From positions 4,154,001 to 4,218,000 of the forward strand of contig JAHCVI010000001.1 of NCBI GenBank assembly GCA_019096155.1: a stretch of 64,000 bases of DNA, written 5' to 3'. Shown here piece by piece: positions 40,339 to 52,422 of this stretch (its first letter is position 1; every line of letters starts with the position of its first letter). The position numbers were made by a program, and so were the translations under genes. The notes under the pieces were generated by a model. That model was not told the DNA's origin, ran no database searches, and saw nothing but the letters and a program-made list of their open reading frames with translations. The stretch comes from Staphylotrichum longicolle (taxonomy: Eukaryota; Ascomycota; Sordariomycetes; Sordariales; Chaetomiaceae).

Positions 40339-43300
40339 CCAGTCACCGTGACCTCTGGCACCACGGTGGACAGCATCCCCCAGCGCGCCTCACCGGCTGC
40401 AGCCCGCAACGTACGGCATGCCGCCCATCAAACATTGAAGCGATCCACCGGTGAACGACAGCCGAGAGCGCATGCGGGCGCAATCCGAGCCGCAGGACGC
40501 AAGCCGGCCAAGTGGGCACTCGGGGAGGGTCGTCGAGTTGGTCGTAGGGAGGGTTGCACGGGTGTGGGACGAGACAAAACCAACACAACACAACAATACA
40601 CAAGACTGTCGCCATCCCAAAGGAACAAGACTACCTGATGCGGCCACACAGGGCCAATCTATCGAACACCGAAAACCGTCCCCGGCGAGGGAGGGGAGTC
40701 CACACACCGTCCCCTCTCACCGTTCCCTGACCCGACAGCTCGATTGGCCCAAGGGGACAGGCCAGCCATGCACGCCAGGACGCATGTCACCCTCCACCAG
40801 GGCCAGCGCTACTGCACGTCCGAGGCCGTTGTGCGGTCTGGTACCGGTTTGGGTGTGGTTGCCTTGCAGGTTTTGGGCGACTCATGTAGCCATCGCATTT
40901 CGGATGGCAGCAGGGATGCCGGGTGTTACACAGTTACAGTACAGCGCCAAAAGAGCTAAGAACCGGGTGGCAATGTCCATGGGTGGGTGCTATCGGACAG
41001 TTTTGCAAAATCCATCTGGAGCTGCATTGGCGAGATCACTCGGTAAAGTATGCCGCCCTGTTTGGGGGTTGGGGGGTGGGTTGCAGGGTTGAGTTGTCGA
41101 GGGGCTGAAGCAGTGGAGGACCTGTCTCTGTATCGTGGGGCCAGCATGTGCGCGTGGTAAATTACCTGCGTCAAAAGTGAACCTTGATTGCTACCCCTCC
41201 ATGTTGCGATTGCAGCGTAAGAAGGGCAAGCTGGGCAGTGTGTGCGATAAAGGGAAGGGGACATGTGCGGCGGAGCACAAGATTGAGGCGTTGATAGGGA
41301 CGTGTCAGACCCTGATGAAAGGGCAACAACCACTATCCGATCCGATAAGGACCGTGCTTGGGCCGGCGGCCGGAGGACAGTGTCGCGCACCTTCGGCCGG
41401 GTCCGTGGCCGGAAGTCGTTGCGCTGATTGGAGTTGGATGACTCGAGCCATTGACGAATCGTTGTCAGCAAGACCCTCCTCTGCCCCTCTCCCGTCGATA
41501 TTGGTTAGCTAATCACTCCGACGGCAGAGCCCACGCCCAGAACTTTGCCCCTCGCTAGCCCCTGAGAGGATGGAGACTCCAGAATAAGTGCCCCCTCATC
41601 GAGGCTGACCGTGGTGGAGATGTGGCCCACCGCGGTGCAGATCAGATCATGACAATATCAGGCCATGCAGAAGCCGGCAAGACGTCAAACTTTCGACGAC
41701 CAATGCTGGCCGTTTGGGGTTCTGGGCGTGTGGCTAATCCGTCTTGGCCCCCCCTTGGCTCCTTTGGCTGCGATATCCGGCTCATCGGCACAGGGCCAGG
41801 GCTGAGGTCGGCGACCAATGGGTCGAGCGCGCTGCGGGCCCAGATCGCGACTTATTGCTGCAAGTGTTGCGCTGGTTGCGACATGCCGGGCTGCTAAGGT
41901 TGCAGGCGGAATTTGACGGGCGGCCATTCGCGTTGCCAAACATGGGAATCCAACACGCAATCCCAATCTCGTATTTTTGTCTGAACTGAGATTTTTTCTG
42001 TTGACAGAATCGCCACCCGCCGGCCGTACGCGCTGTGCTCTGGTTGGGACCATACCCGAAACGCCCACGAGCATGCAGCAGAGTTTTTACTCGAGGGCAC
42101 CAGCCCCTCTCCCATGGGTGCCTTGTGGTGGCGTCCAAGCTCAACCGTTCTCTTGAACTTTCCGCATGCGTTTGATGGCGCATTGGCGTTCTTGTCGGTG
42201 TGCTGGGGACGCGCAGTGCACAGCTGCGGTTGGACAAATCAGGAGCACAACAGCTTGTCTGTCCATCCCGGGACGTGCAGTTTCCAGAGTTCCAGGCCGG
42301 GCAGCCTGTGCGGCGGGAACGCTTGGCAGACCAGGTTGACAGCCACACCATCGAGGAAGCGCCCCCCACCAAGCGCCTCGGCGGGGGTCGCGGCTCTGGA
42401 GATCGAGATCCGAGAGAGCATCGTGGAGGACGTGCACAAGCAAGCCCTCTGTGTACTGTGCAGTAACGTTTTCCCAGTTCAAGGGCAGTTGCTGCAGTTC
42501 ATCCTGGCAGCCTGGCAAGTCGGGGCATGTCAGGGACAGGAAACCCCCTCCGCGGAGTTCGTTTTCCATGAGAACGCCGCCAGCCCAGCTAGCGCAGCGT
42601 AATGTAGCATAGTGGATGGCAAATGTTTCATGAGGACCTGATAGGTGAGGGGCTCTGGAGGGGGGCTCTGGAGGGGCTGGCAGATATGTCAAAGGAGGGG
42701 TGGTGGTCGTGGTGGGGCATCCCACAACTCTCCGACGTCGTCTTGTTGACATCGTGAAGCGGACCCTTCCATCTGAGGGGGTTTTCGACCTCCGCGATGC
42801 TGACCTTCCCCAGGGCCGCAATGCAAGGTCCCTGCTTATCGGCGCAGTCATACGGCGCTCACTCGACGCCTGCACCACGCTCGAAGGCTGATGCCGAGTC
42901 TCGGCGTCAAGCAGAAGGCCGACGATGCATCTCGCCATCGGCTGTGCAACGTGTCTCAGCAGCAGCCACTTTGCGGGGTACGCCTCTGGTCTTGGTCACT
43001 GCACCTCCACCTCCCGTGTCGCGAGCTTCACCGGTGTTGCAGCCACGACAGCAACGACACCATCACCGTCGTCCGACAGATATGGCCGTTGGGGTCAGAT
43101 CTTGCTCAGATATGGTCTGACCGCATTGTCGAGCAACACGACGGCCTCAACAGGGAGATGAGAAGCGGAAGCACGTGGACCGGGGCACTGAGAACCTATG
43201 ATCAGACTGTGACACTTGCTCTTGATGTTGACTGTACCGTGGACGACTTCCGATGACGTGACCCGGGCATTTGCATTGCTGCATGGTCCTTGGGTCTGTA

Positions 43301-46300
43301 AGGGCTTCCTTCAAGCCCAATGTGCAAGAATGAGAGATGGCAAGCGGTTGTGCGGACACGGAACTTGTGCATGCTGAGCGCACGGTGTCTTAATCACCGG
43401 GACTCTGGGAGTCCCTCAATGGCACCGAGACATTCGAGTCCGACGGCTATGATACTTGGCTGCTTCCGCTGCGTGGTGCAACGGCCCTGGCAGCTAGCCG
43501 GACAAACGCGTCGCGTCCGGGGTAACACCGGCAACGTTGGGGAAACCGTAAGCGTTCGCGTCATCCAAGGTCCAGCGGGGATATGAGCCAGGGAGCCGTA
43601 TTGTAAAACAGGCATCGCCATGGTGTGCTGACTCGGCGATATCCTGACTGTGACGTCCATGGATTCCGAGTCTTGTCCGAGCCAGGCCGGGAGCCTTTGT
43701 CTGCGAAGATGGCAACGCCGGAAGCCCGCATGCCCGTTCCCGATGCCGTGGGTGGGCCGTGGCCTTCCGTGTCACAATCGGCCCGGGCCCGTGTGTCCCC
43801 CGGGGCCACTTCCGGTGTCAAGGGGACCCTGTGCCATTGAGGGACGATATCGGCGGCCCATACGAGCCCCAGGTCAGCACGAATTAGGTGTAATAGAGCC
43901 CCGGAATGACCACAAGACGGGACTCGATGGTCTGGCCACTTGTCGAGCCCGGATATGCCCCACAATGATGGGCGCAAGGGAAAGCTGCCGCCCGAATTAA
44001 CTTTAATGAAACCGTCGCCGCCGCGCTGAGTGAGGGTTGGGAATACCTTCACCGCTGTTTCCTGGTCGTCTCCTTGCACGGATTGGGGACCGGCTGCAGC
44101 AGCCAATCTCGCCATGAATCTGCCATCTCCGCGCTCGATTGGCCACCCTCTAATCGCACGCAACCCTCATCGTCGGGAGGGCTGTGCAAACACCCCGCCG
44201 TGTGGGCAGCACGCTGCTGGGCTTGCAAAGGCTTGGTGAGTGTCCACAGCAGAGTGTGGTGTCAATGCTGGCGCCGGTCCAGAAATGCGCCAGAATGCGC
44301 CAGAAAGTGCACAGCCTTTGTCAAGGTCTGCCCTTGACCAGCTGTGAGGCCGTCAGCGAACGTGGGGTGTTTGTTGCAGAGCCCATGATTCGATTTGGCA
44401 ATGGGACAAATGACGGCGCCGTGCTCTCGGTGGCCCCCACCGCCGATGCGTGATTGGGGGCAAATCACCTGTTCTGTGGCCGCTGCGAGCGAGCGCCGTC
44501 GCATGGCTGTGACTGTTCCCAAAACGTCCAACGGTTGCGCCACCCGGTCGAAGCGCAGCTGAGCCAAGGGAGCAGTTTGCAAATCTGAGTCAACTCCCGG
44601 CAGGCGAAGAATTTTCTTCGGTGATTGATTTGGCTAGATGCGGCGTTTGCGCAAGATTTGTTGACTCACAAAGCTCACAGCTTCGAGATAACATTGTGTA
44701 ACGTGAAGGATTGTAGCAAAGTGGCGATCGGCGCGGGAGATCACCACAAACTCTGGTTTGACATTCTGAAGTGTGGCAGAGTTCGGCGGCGGTCCGAGAA
44801 AACCCCACATCGAGCTGAGGCCACAAAACGGCCTGCGCTTCAGCAAACAACCCGCCCTTGTTGGCTCAAGCGGGGGTCTGGGCTCCCGAGTCCCAAGCAG
44901 CAGTGCCCTTTTGTTCACATTGACGGCCAGGAAAGAAAAAATAAATCTGTCTGCTGTCCCTCATTGGCTGCCTGCTGGTGAAGGCATCGTAACACATGCG
45001 GAAGGCACAGTGCGCCTGGGTCTGACCGGCGGCAAGAACAACAGAGGAAAGAGCGGAGAGTCAACTAGCTGGTTCAAACAGTGATCGTTTCATGCGATAC
45101 TCTGGGTAAAATTGTCAGAGCCAAATTGCGACAGGCTGGGCGACAGCGGACTGGCCTGCACCTCAGCAAGAACGCACTGATTGTGTCGCTGTTGCGTGCT
45201 TGGGCCTGCAACACTGTCATGCGAAGGCTCACAGGAATGACGTCATGCCGCAGGCTGCCAGGAAAATATTATCGAAGCCAGCCCGAATCCGGCGGGGAAA
45301 GCGCAGCTGCCCCTCTTGGCTTGTTGCACACCGCAAAGCCTGGCTGATTCCGTCCCAGTTCCAGAAGACGCCCAGCATTGGAACACGGAGCCGGAATCAG
45401 GGCAGATCGGGGTCATGGGACCTCGCTGCATACCCCGTACATGGCATCGTACCAGCAAATTGTCCGACGAGGCTTTGCTTTCGCAAGATATCCTGATGTT
45501 CGACTCAGGTCTTCCGCCGGATCCGAGAGCAGTGACAAGCGATGACGGGACTCAGTTCATCCGGTGCAACCGGGCGGGGAATGTGTGGTTTGTGTTTGCA
45601 CTCGCCTGCCGTCCCGGGCTGGGCCAGGTGGGAGACGAGATGCCGGCGTGATGACTTGCAGGGTGGGGAATCAAGCAGTGTTGGGCTACGGATATGTAGG
45701 GACCTGTGCTGTTGTAAGGGCATGTGTGGTGCTTGGAGATGGAGTTGCTGTTGTTGGCCACAGTCAAGATTCTTGTCCGGGTCCCTGACCCGGGCAAAGA
45801 AGGCTGCTCCCGCCTGCCGGCCGTGACGGCCACCAAGTGGAGCAAACTGTTCGCCGTGATCTGGTCACTCTCAAACTTCTTGCCCCAAACTGTAAAATTT
45901 CTGTGGGCGAGTGTCTGGTCTGGGGCAAGCTCTCAAACCAACCAAACCTTGGAAGACCCCATGCAGAGGCCAGCGAATCGCCGTTCCATCCGACGGGGAG
46001 CCGGGGCAGAGTGATCACAGTATTGACTGCACCAGGGCGGCGCTTGGTTGGTTAGAGTGGAGGTGCACACCTCGATGACCGCACCATCATGGCGATGCTG
46101 GGCGAGCTGGGGCACCAGCAAGACAGGAGAAGAACCCCCTTGAACCCCCCGAGCCCCCCTCCCCCTCCCCAAATTGGTGTCTGGCCCGCTGCCAGAGGGG
46201 GGGCAGCAAATTGCACCTATCGTATCAGGCATGGCATTCTATCGTATCCATCCACTGCATGTGTCGTATCCAATGCCATGCCCTGGGCAGACGCGACCTC

Positions 46301-49300
46301 TGCACCTCAAATTGCACCCTCGTTTCACCACCCACCTACCCGATCGGTATCGCGAAATTCCCACACCTCCATCGAGAATCCCATGCCTTGATCTCCCACC
46401 CGTCCGCTTGGTGAGCAAAGTTGGAAACTCATGGAAGACCAAAAACCTGGAGAAAGGTCCCAGCGCAGATCGAAGACCCTCCATGCTTTGGCGAGAACCC
46501 TTGATCGTCTACAGCGAGACGCTTCGTGTGACGCCTACGATTTGTCGAGACCGCCGCCAAACTTGGCCGTGAGACCTAGATATTCCAAAACTCGGGTTGA
46601 TGGTTGATGTTTGATGGTTGGATTGCCGAGAGCCGCGCGCACCTCTGTCGTCGTCTTCCTCTCTCGCTCAGGGCTGGCCCTGTCCACGCTAGCTCTGACG
46701 CGGACAAGAGCCTCCGGCCAGGGGCAGTCTTTGCGGTGTGCCCAGGTTTTGGATGCAACCTTTTTTCGAGGCAGACCCGCCCTCCATGCGGTTCCCATGC
46801 AGGCCTGCTGTGCTGCATCGTGTGTGCCGCGGTGCAGGCTCCTTGGCTCGACGCTTTCCGATGTCGAATGAGACAGCTTCCGACATGCCTGCCGCGGATT
46901 GGCTGCGGGCGAGCTGCAGTCGATCGATCGAACAAAAGCTGTCGAAGTCGGACAGGCCAGCAAAACGTCGTGCCATGCGCTAGACACTGGTCGAAGCAAC
47001 CGGCCGTGTTTGGTGCATATCTTCGGATATTGCTATATGTGCTCCGGATTATGTGCGGTCACGAAGAATGGGCAACAACACATCGGCTGATGAGTTGCAA
47101 GAGCCATCGACGTGTCGAGTTGTTGATGTGAGGTGAGGATGATGCGAGACTTCATCAGCGTCGAGGAATTGCGTACACTGAGGTGACCGCTGGAGTCGGC
47201 GTACGAAGAGACGCGCGTCGATAAAAAGTTTGAAGCAGCACGTCTCGCTGGTTCCAGTGCTGTTGAACATTGGATGACGGTTTCCGGCGAGTCGGCAGTC
47301 GCAGCGACAATGTGGGATTGTCTCACTTGCTTTCAAAACCCTCGGCGCACAGTTTGGTGCCCGTCCAATCGACACGGCCCAAGAACGCCGTGGCAGCCAC
47401 GGACGGCCGTTGACAAGCACGCGAACTCCCACGTGTGGAAGCGTCGGAGATAAGCCCACTGATTGGTCAATGGCTGCGATAAGAATGCGGTCGTGAAAAG
47501 CGCAGATCTCTGCCGCTGGTGGGAGGCTCGGCAGGCAATCGCGCTGCTCTTTGGGACGAGCTGATACCGTGGCGAGCCAACAACGATAAGCGCACTCTGG
47601 CTGTGCACCACTTGGCCTCAACCGGCGATGCGATCACAGACATGGGCCTTTGCGACAGTGAGACGTTGCAAAACAGAAACGCTCATCGGACAGATAGATC
47701 ACTTGCATCGCAGGCCCAATTAGCAGGGTTTTTTTTCCTCGCGAATTGAGTCCCCACGCACAGGGCAGAGATCGTCGGTCGGTTGACGGTGCGTTGACGG
47801 GCTCGGCGTGGGGTCATCTTTGTTCTCACTGCAAACTCAAAACCCGGGCGGCACTCAAATGCAAGGAGGGTTTCGGTGGCTCCTCTACACGTTATAACCC
47901 TGGGCGCGCACGTCACTGGGGTCGCTCACCGAGTTTTTCGCTTCGTACAGGAGCACCAACCAGACATGGTACCGAAATCGCAGGCCGAACGCACAATTCT
48001 TCGCGCTGACTGCCGTCGGTTTCGTGGGGGTTGATATCGGAACCGGTGGGCCCAGCGGTTCGGATGCTCGAGGCTGAGGAGCAGCCCCCCGTGCCGTCCC
48101 ACCTTCAATGGCTGAGACCGGTCACGTCCTGTTGGGCCGCGGGAGGCTGATGAAACGCATTCATCATCGTCAGCCAGAAACCAACAAGTCTACGCCGCTG
48201 ACGATTTGGTCATGCGTCACCGTGCCGCATTCCTGGAACTGCCAGACGACAATTTCAACCCTGGAAGCGGACGAAACAGCTCGTCGCAGAGGTTGGAATG
48301 GCCCTGGGAAGCAAGTGGAACAAGGCATTTCCCCCCCCTGCGCAAGTTCCTGACCCCGGCCAGTACCCCGCGCCCCAGTGCGATTTTTGAGTGGCTGAGT
48401 GCTGGGGGCACAAACCCCAGCAACGGCGAGCTTTCCTGAATCATGAGCTGGGGAACTGGAGATGTCCGCGCTCACGGATCGGTCTGGGGTTTGCATCCTG
48501 CTTGCGTTGTGGTTTTTGGCATAATGTTGGTCCCCTTGGGGAGCCTTGAGATCGGATGAGCCCATTCAAGCTGGTTGTGCGTGGTGCGCAAACGAAACGA
48601 GATGCCCCAGCAAGAGGTTAATAAGAGCCATTCTGTGCCATTGTCCAGGTCCTTAAATCCTTCGTGTTTGCTGACCTAGGTGAGCAAGGGTAACTGACAG
48701 GGCAACGAGGCCGCAGCCTCCAAAGGGGCAGGAGGTTCGAGGAGAAGAGCCCACTGGCAAGCCAACTCCACCTCTGCCCGCGCGGAAGAGGTTTCGCGGC
48801 CAGCCCCCCGTTAGTTTGGGTTGATTCCACGGAAATAAGGGCTGCCCACGCACAAACACCAAATTGACAGCGGCCGAGGGGACGCGAACATGCAACTTCC
48901 CTGATTCGAAGAGGAGGTTTGTGCGATGGCGTCGCTTCAGGCATGGGGCGCCCGAGGCACGGTCCAGGGGCCCGGGTCTTGATCCATGCAAGTCAGCGAC
49001 TGGCGAGACGCTAGCGGCACTTGTGGACCCGAAACGTCCGGGCGCCAGGAGCCGCCGGGCATCCAATCCTGTCAGCAAATCAACTCCGCCCAGGAGAGAA
49101 AGACGCAAAGTTCTGGACACAAAGGAGCAGCCGAAGGCAGCGTCAGTCTTCTGTCACGGAGACAAGCACAATTCATGGCCAGTCGCATCTCTGTGAGGAC
49201 ACGGAGCGTTGGCGAAGAGCCGTCGGCTCCGGTTTGCCGCCACTTCAGGTCGAGATAGGCGCGGCGGGCTGCCGAAGGGGGTGCAATGGGGCCGTGCTCT

Positions 49301-51092
49301 TCGTGTTGTCGGCGTCCACTGTGGGTCGTCCCAATGCGCCGATTGCTGGTGATCTCCATGTCAACAAGCATGTCGTCGAGTCCAGGCCGGCGTCCTCGCC
49401 AACGTCGGTGGGGTATTCCTGGTCCCAACGGCGGGAGGAGCTCAGGAGGTCGGTGCTCATCTTTGAGAGGTTCTGGGATCCGGGTTGCTGCTGTTTCCAG
49501 CGTGCGAGGGGGGAGCTGGAGGCTTGGAGCGGGGTGAGAGACAATGCTGCAAGGAGCTTCCTGTGAGCAGCAACATCGGGATCGACCAGCAACTCGATGT
49601 CGTATGACGGCGGCGAGGGTGTCTTATCAACCTCTGTATCATTGGGAATCGTCAGCAAAAGCAACAAACGTGATCACCAAGTCTCTTTTGTGATGCCTTC
49701 CACGCCCTGCTTGGGCGTGACTAGGAGGCGGCGCATTTGTTGGTTGTTTGAAGGGCCCACGTCCAATGGAAACACTGGAACACCGGCAGCCACTGGATAG
49801 GCCCCACTAAAAATATTTACCTTGGAAGGAGTCGTTTCCTCGCACGCACCATCGTTCCAATTGGAAGGCCCGCCCGAAACTTTCGTCTTAGACGCCGGGC
49901 ACTTGGGATCTCCCTTGGAAATCTTCGACTCGAGAGGTGCACACTGATATTTTGGAGCTCATTGCCGCATCGCACCAAAACGAAATGTTGTGATCCGTTC
50001 ATTGACCATCTTCAACATGTCTCAAACGCAGAGCGCAACCCAATGGCGTGAACAAGCGCCGTCATGGAACGCCAAAACAGCCCACCTGTGATGCAACACG
50101 AAGACACAGTCCCCTCCCGGCGCCGTCGGTATTCGGGAGTCGGCCATCAACGGATGGCTTCTTTGGGCCGCCGTGTCGACCCTCCCGGCGTACTGTGGTA
50201 AGCGAAGGCTTCGAGATGCTGGGCCAGATCGGCCGGGTGCCGCTTTGGGACCGGACCTGAGCATTCCTACGACCACGGCGTTGGCCGCCTCTGTGTCAGG
50301 AGTTGTTGAGGCAGCATTGAAGCACACATTCCGTCGACGTCATTGCAGCGGTGTTGCCAAGGAGGCCACTCCCCACCAGCCAGGGGGTGAAAGGGACGCT
50401 GCAACTTTGTACGTAATTTTACCAGCCGGCACCTTCGTATGTATGGCCATGCCATGATACGAAGACCAAGCTTTGGCTGAGTGTGAAACTGCACCAGCTT
50501 GCTTGTAATTATCGCCCGACTGCCGTCGTCCCCTTTGCACTAGTCTTTAGCCCGCATTCTCAAGGGGGGCTTTGGGCGCCCTCCAGGATCTGGGGATTTT
50601 GAGGGTTGAAGCAAAAGTCGACGCATGGCGGGTCCTGAGCCGGATCGAGCGCGCAGCGCCGTCATGCCCCAACTGCCAGTGGACTGATTCCTTGGCCGGG
50701 CGTGCCGGAGTTTGCTGCCATCCTACTTGGGAAGGGACCACCATGCCGTCGACGCTTTCGGCGAGCTGGATGCCGCGGGCGATGAGCAATGAATACGCAC
50801 GACGGCTGCTCGGCCACTATCGCAATGTTCGGATGCCAGCGATATCGTAGTCGGCCGGCATCGGTCTTGTGAATCGGATTTCCTGGGTTGAGGGTTGGGG
50901 GTTATCGGACTCGGTGACTCGCTCGCACAGTGCGCGCACGTAGCAGTACCCTGACGGGCAGGGGCGACCGATGCTCGCAGAGAGCAGGCACCGCAGCATG
51001 GTTGGTTTGGCAGGCAGGCGCCTCTGGGCGAGGCCCTGTCGCCTTGCCATCGGCCCCACTGGGTCCCAAAAAAAAAGCGAAGCGGTGGAGCA

Positions 51093-51164
51093 GGAAGGAG
51101 GCCCCACCGGCCTTGCATGGTGGGCTTGGGAAGGAGGCCCCACCGGCCTTGCATGGTGGGCTTG
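51093..51164. repeat. 36-bp tandem repeat, two perfect copies
   Basis: A 36-base unit beginning GGAAGGAGGCCCCACCGG is repeated exactly at 51093 and 51129, about 1.3 kb before the PP1-subunit start. An A9 run precedes it at 51068. Confidence 0.9.
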
Positions 51165-52422
51165 CAGGACGCATCTCATCCACCCACTCCGTTCACGCCT
51201 CCCTGGTCTCTGAGCACTTGCCTGCGAGCCTGCGAGCCTGCTTCTCGTCCCATCCAGCAACTTTTGAGCACTCTGCCACAGCTTCCAACTGCTTACCGCA
51301 GTCTTCCGCCATCCTCATCCGCCGCTGCCTCCTTCTTCTCCCCGCACTCTCTTTCCCTCGTCTGCAGTCCTCCGTCAGTTTGAAGCGCAATTGGCAGCGT
51401 CTGTTCTCGCCCTGCAGCGTCCGAGATTTGCAGATCGCCTGCGTTGACTCCATCTTCCGCCACCATCTCGACATCTGGGACCAGGAAGCCTCCTCCTCCT
51501 CAAGGTACGAGGGTACATGCACCATTGCACCGCCAACCCACCCTCTCTTGCCCCACCCCCCAATCCTCGACCCCCGTCCTCGTCCCAGTCCTTCAAAACT
51601 GGCGTGGTCCCGCTCCTCCCATCCATCAACTCCCCTTCTTCTCTCGCAGCCAAACACGCAGTGTTTTGTTTTTCTCCGACAAGCCCAACGAGGTTGATAC
51701 CTCGTCCCGGAAGAGGCTGCTGACAGGTCACAGCCAGAGCGTCGCTGACATCGACCTCAAACATCACGGCAACCCTCCTCACCCTCGACGACTTCCTCTC
51801 GGCCGCTCTCCCAGCGACCGACTTGGGCGGATTGACCCCACGACCGCGGCCGGATCTCGAAGCCAGAATCATCCCCGACCGACGAGACCAAACGCATCAG
51901 GCGTCTCTCTCTTCTCCCTGCTCATCCACCTCCCGACCTTGCAAGTCGGCACTCTTCTTGTGACGTCTGCAACGGCTCCGGCAACTTGCCTACTCGGCTC
52001 GCTGCCCCGGATCGCAAGAGCTCAACTTGTTGCTGGAATATTGCCCAGTTAGCTCCTGCTCGATCCTTGATTTGAGTCAGCAGTAAGCAGGTAGGTGCTT
52101 GGTCACAAATCCTGAGTAATAGCACGCTTTTTGGTTACGCATTGTTGGCCACACAATCACGCAAAATCTGCACCCACCTCCCATCCCGTCCCTCCAAGCC
52201 CAGCCTCTTTGACGCCCCGCGGATCTTTCTTTCTTCGCTCGCCCTCGAAATTTTGCCAGTTCCAAGCTGACAGAGTGAAGCGTCCAGCGTCCTCTTTTCA
52301 TTCTCAAAGAGTCGACGGTCGCCATCCATGCCCCGGGTTTGAGAAATCTCCGGTCCTACTCCACTCCTCACCTGCTATCAGTGGAGCATCTTTTTGGCTA
52401 GGCGAAGGCCAGTGCGTTCAAA

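Larger units (their letters stand above)
38207..52422. other. long gene-poor region and leader of the PP1-subunit gene
   Basis: More than 14 kb in which I could not support a gene on either strand. Open frames are short, overlap in several frames at once and lack domain features. From about 40 to 51 kb the sequence is strongly depleted in TA while rich in CA and TG. Small repeats occur at 40317 and 51093. From about 51180 to 52422 the plus strand becomes pyrimidine-rich and is probably the promoter and 5' leader of the next gene; a GTACGA donor at 51505 and CGCAG acceptor ending at 51649 could be a leader intron. Confidence 0.5.

Noticed and set aside
40317..51164. Transposon or centromere-like explanation for the gene-poor block
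   Set aside because: No terminal repeats, reverse-transcriptase or transposase remnants, and no AT-rich, TA-rich RIP signature were seen.
50930..52052. 255- and 202-codon plus-strand frames before the PP1-subunit gene
   Set aside because: Ser/Pro/His-rich frames overlapping each other in a pyrimidine-rich leader, with likely leader-intron signals; no domain content.
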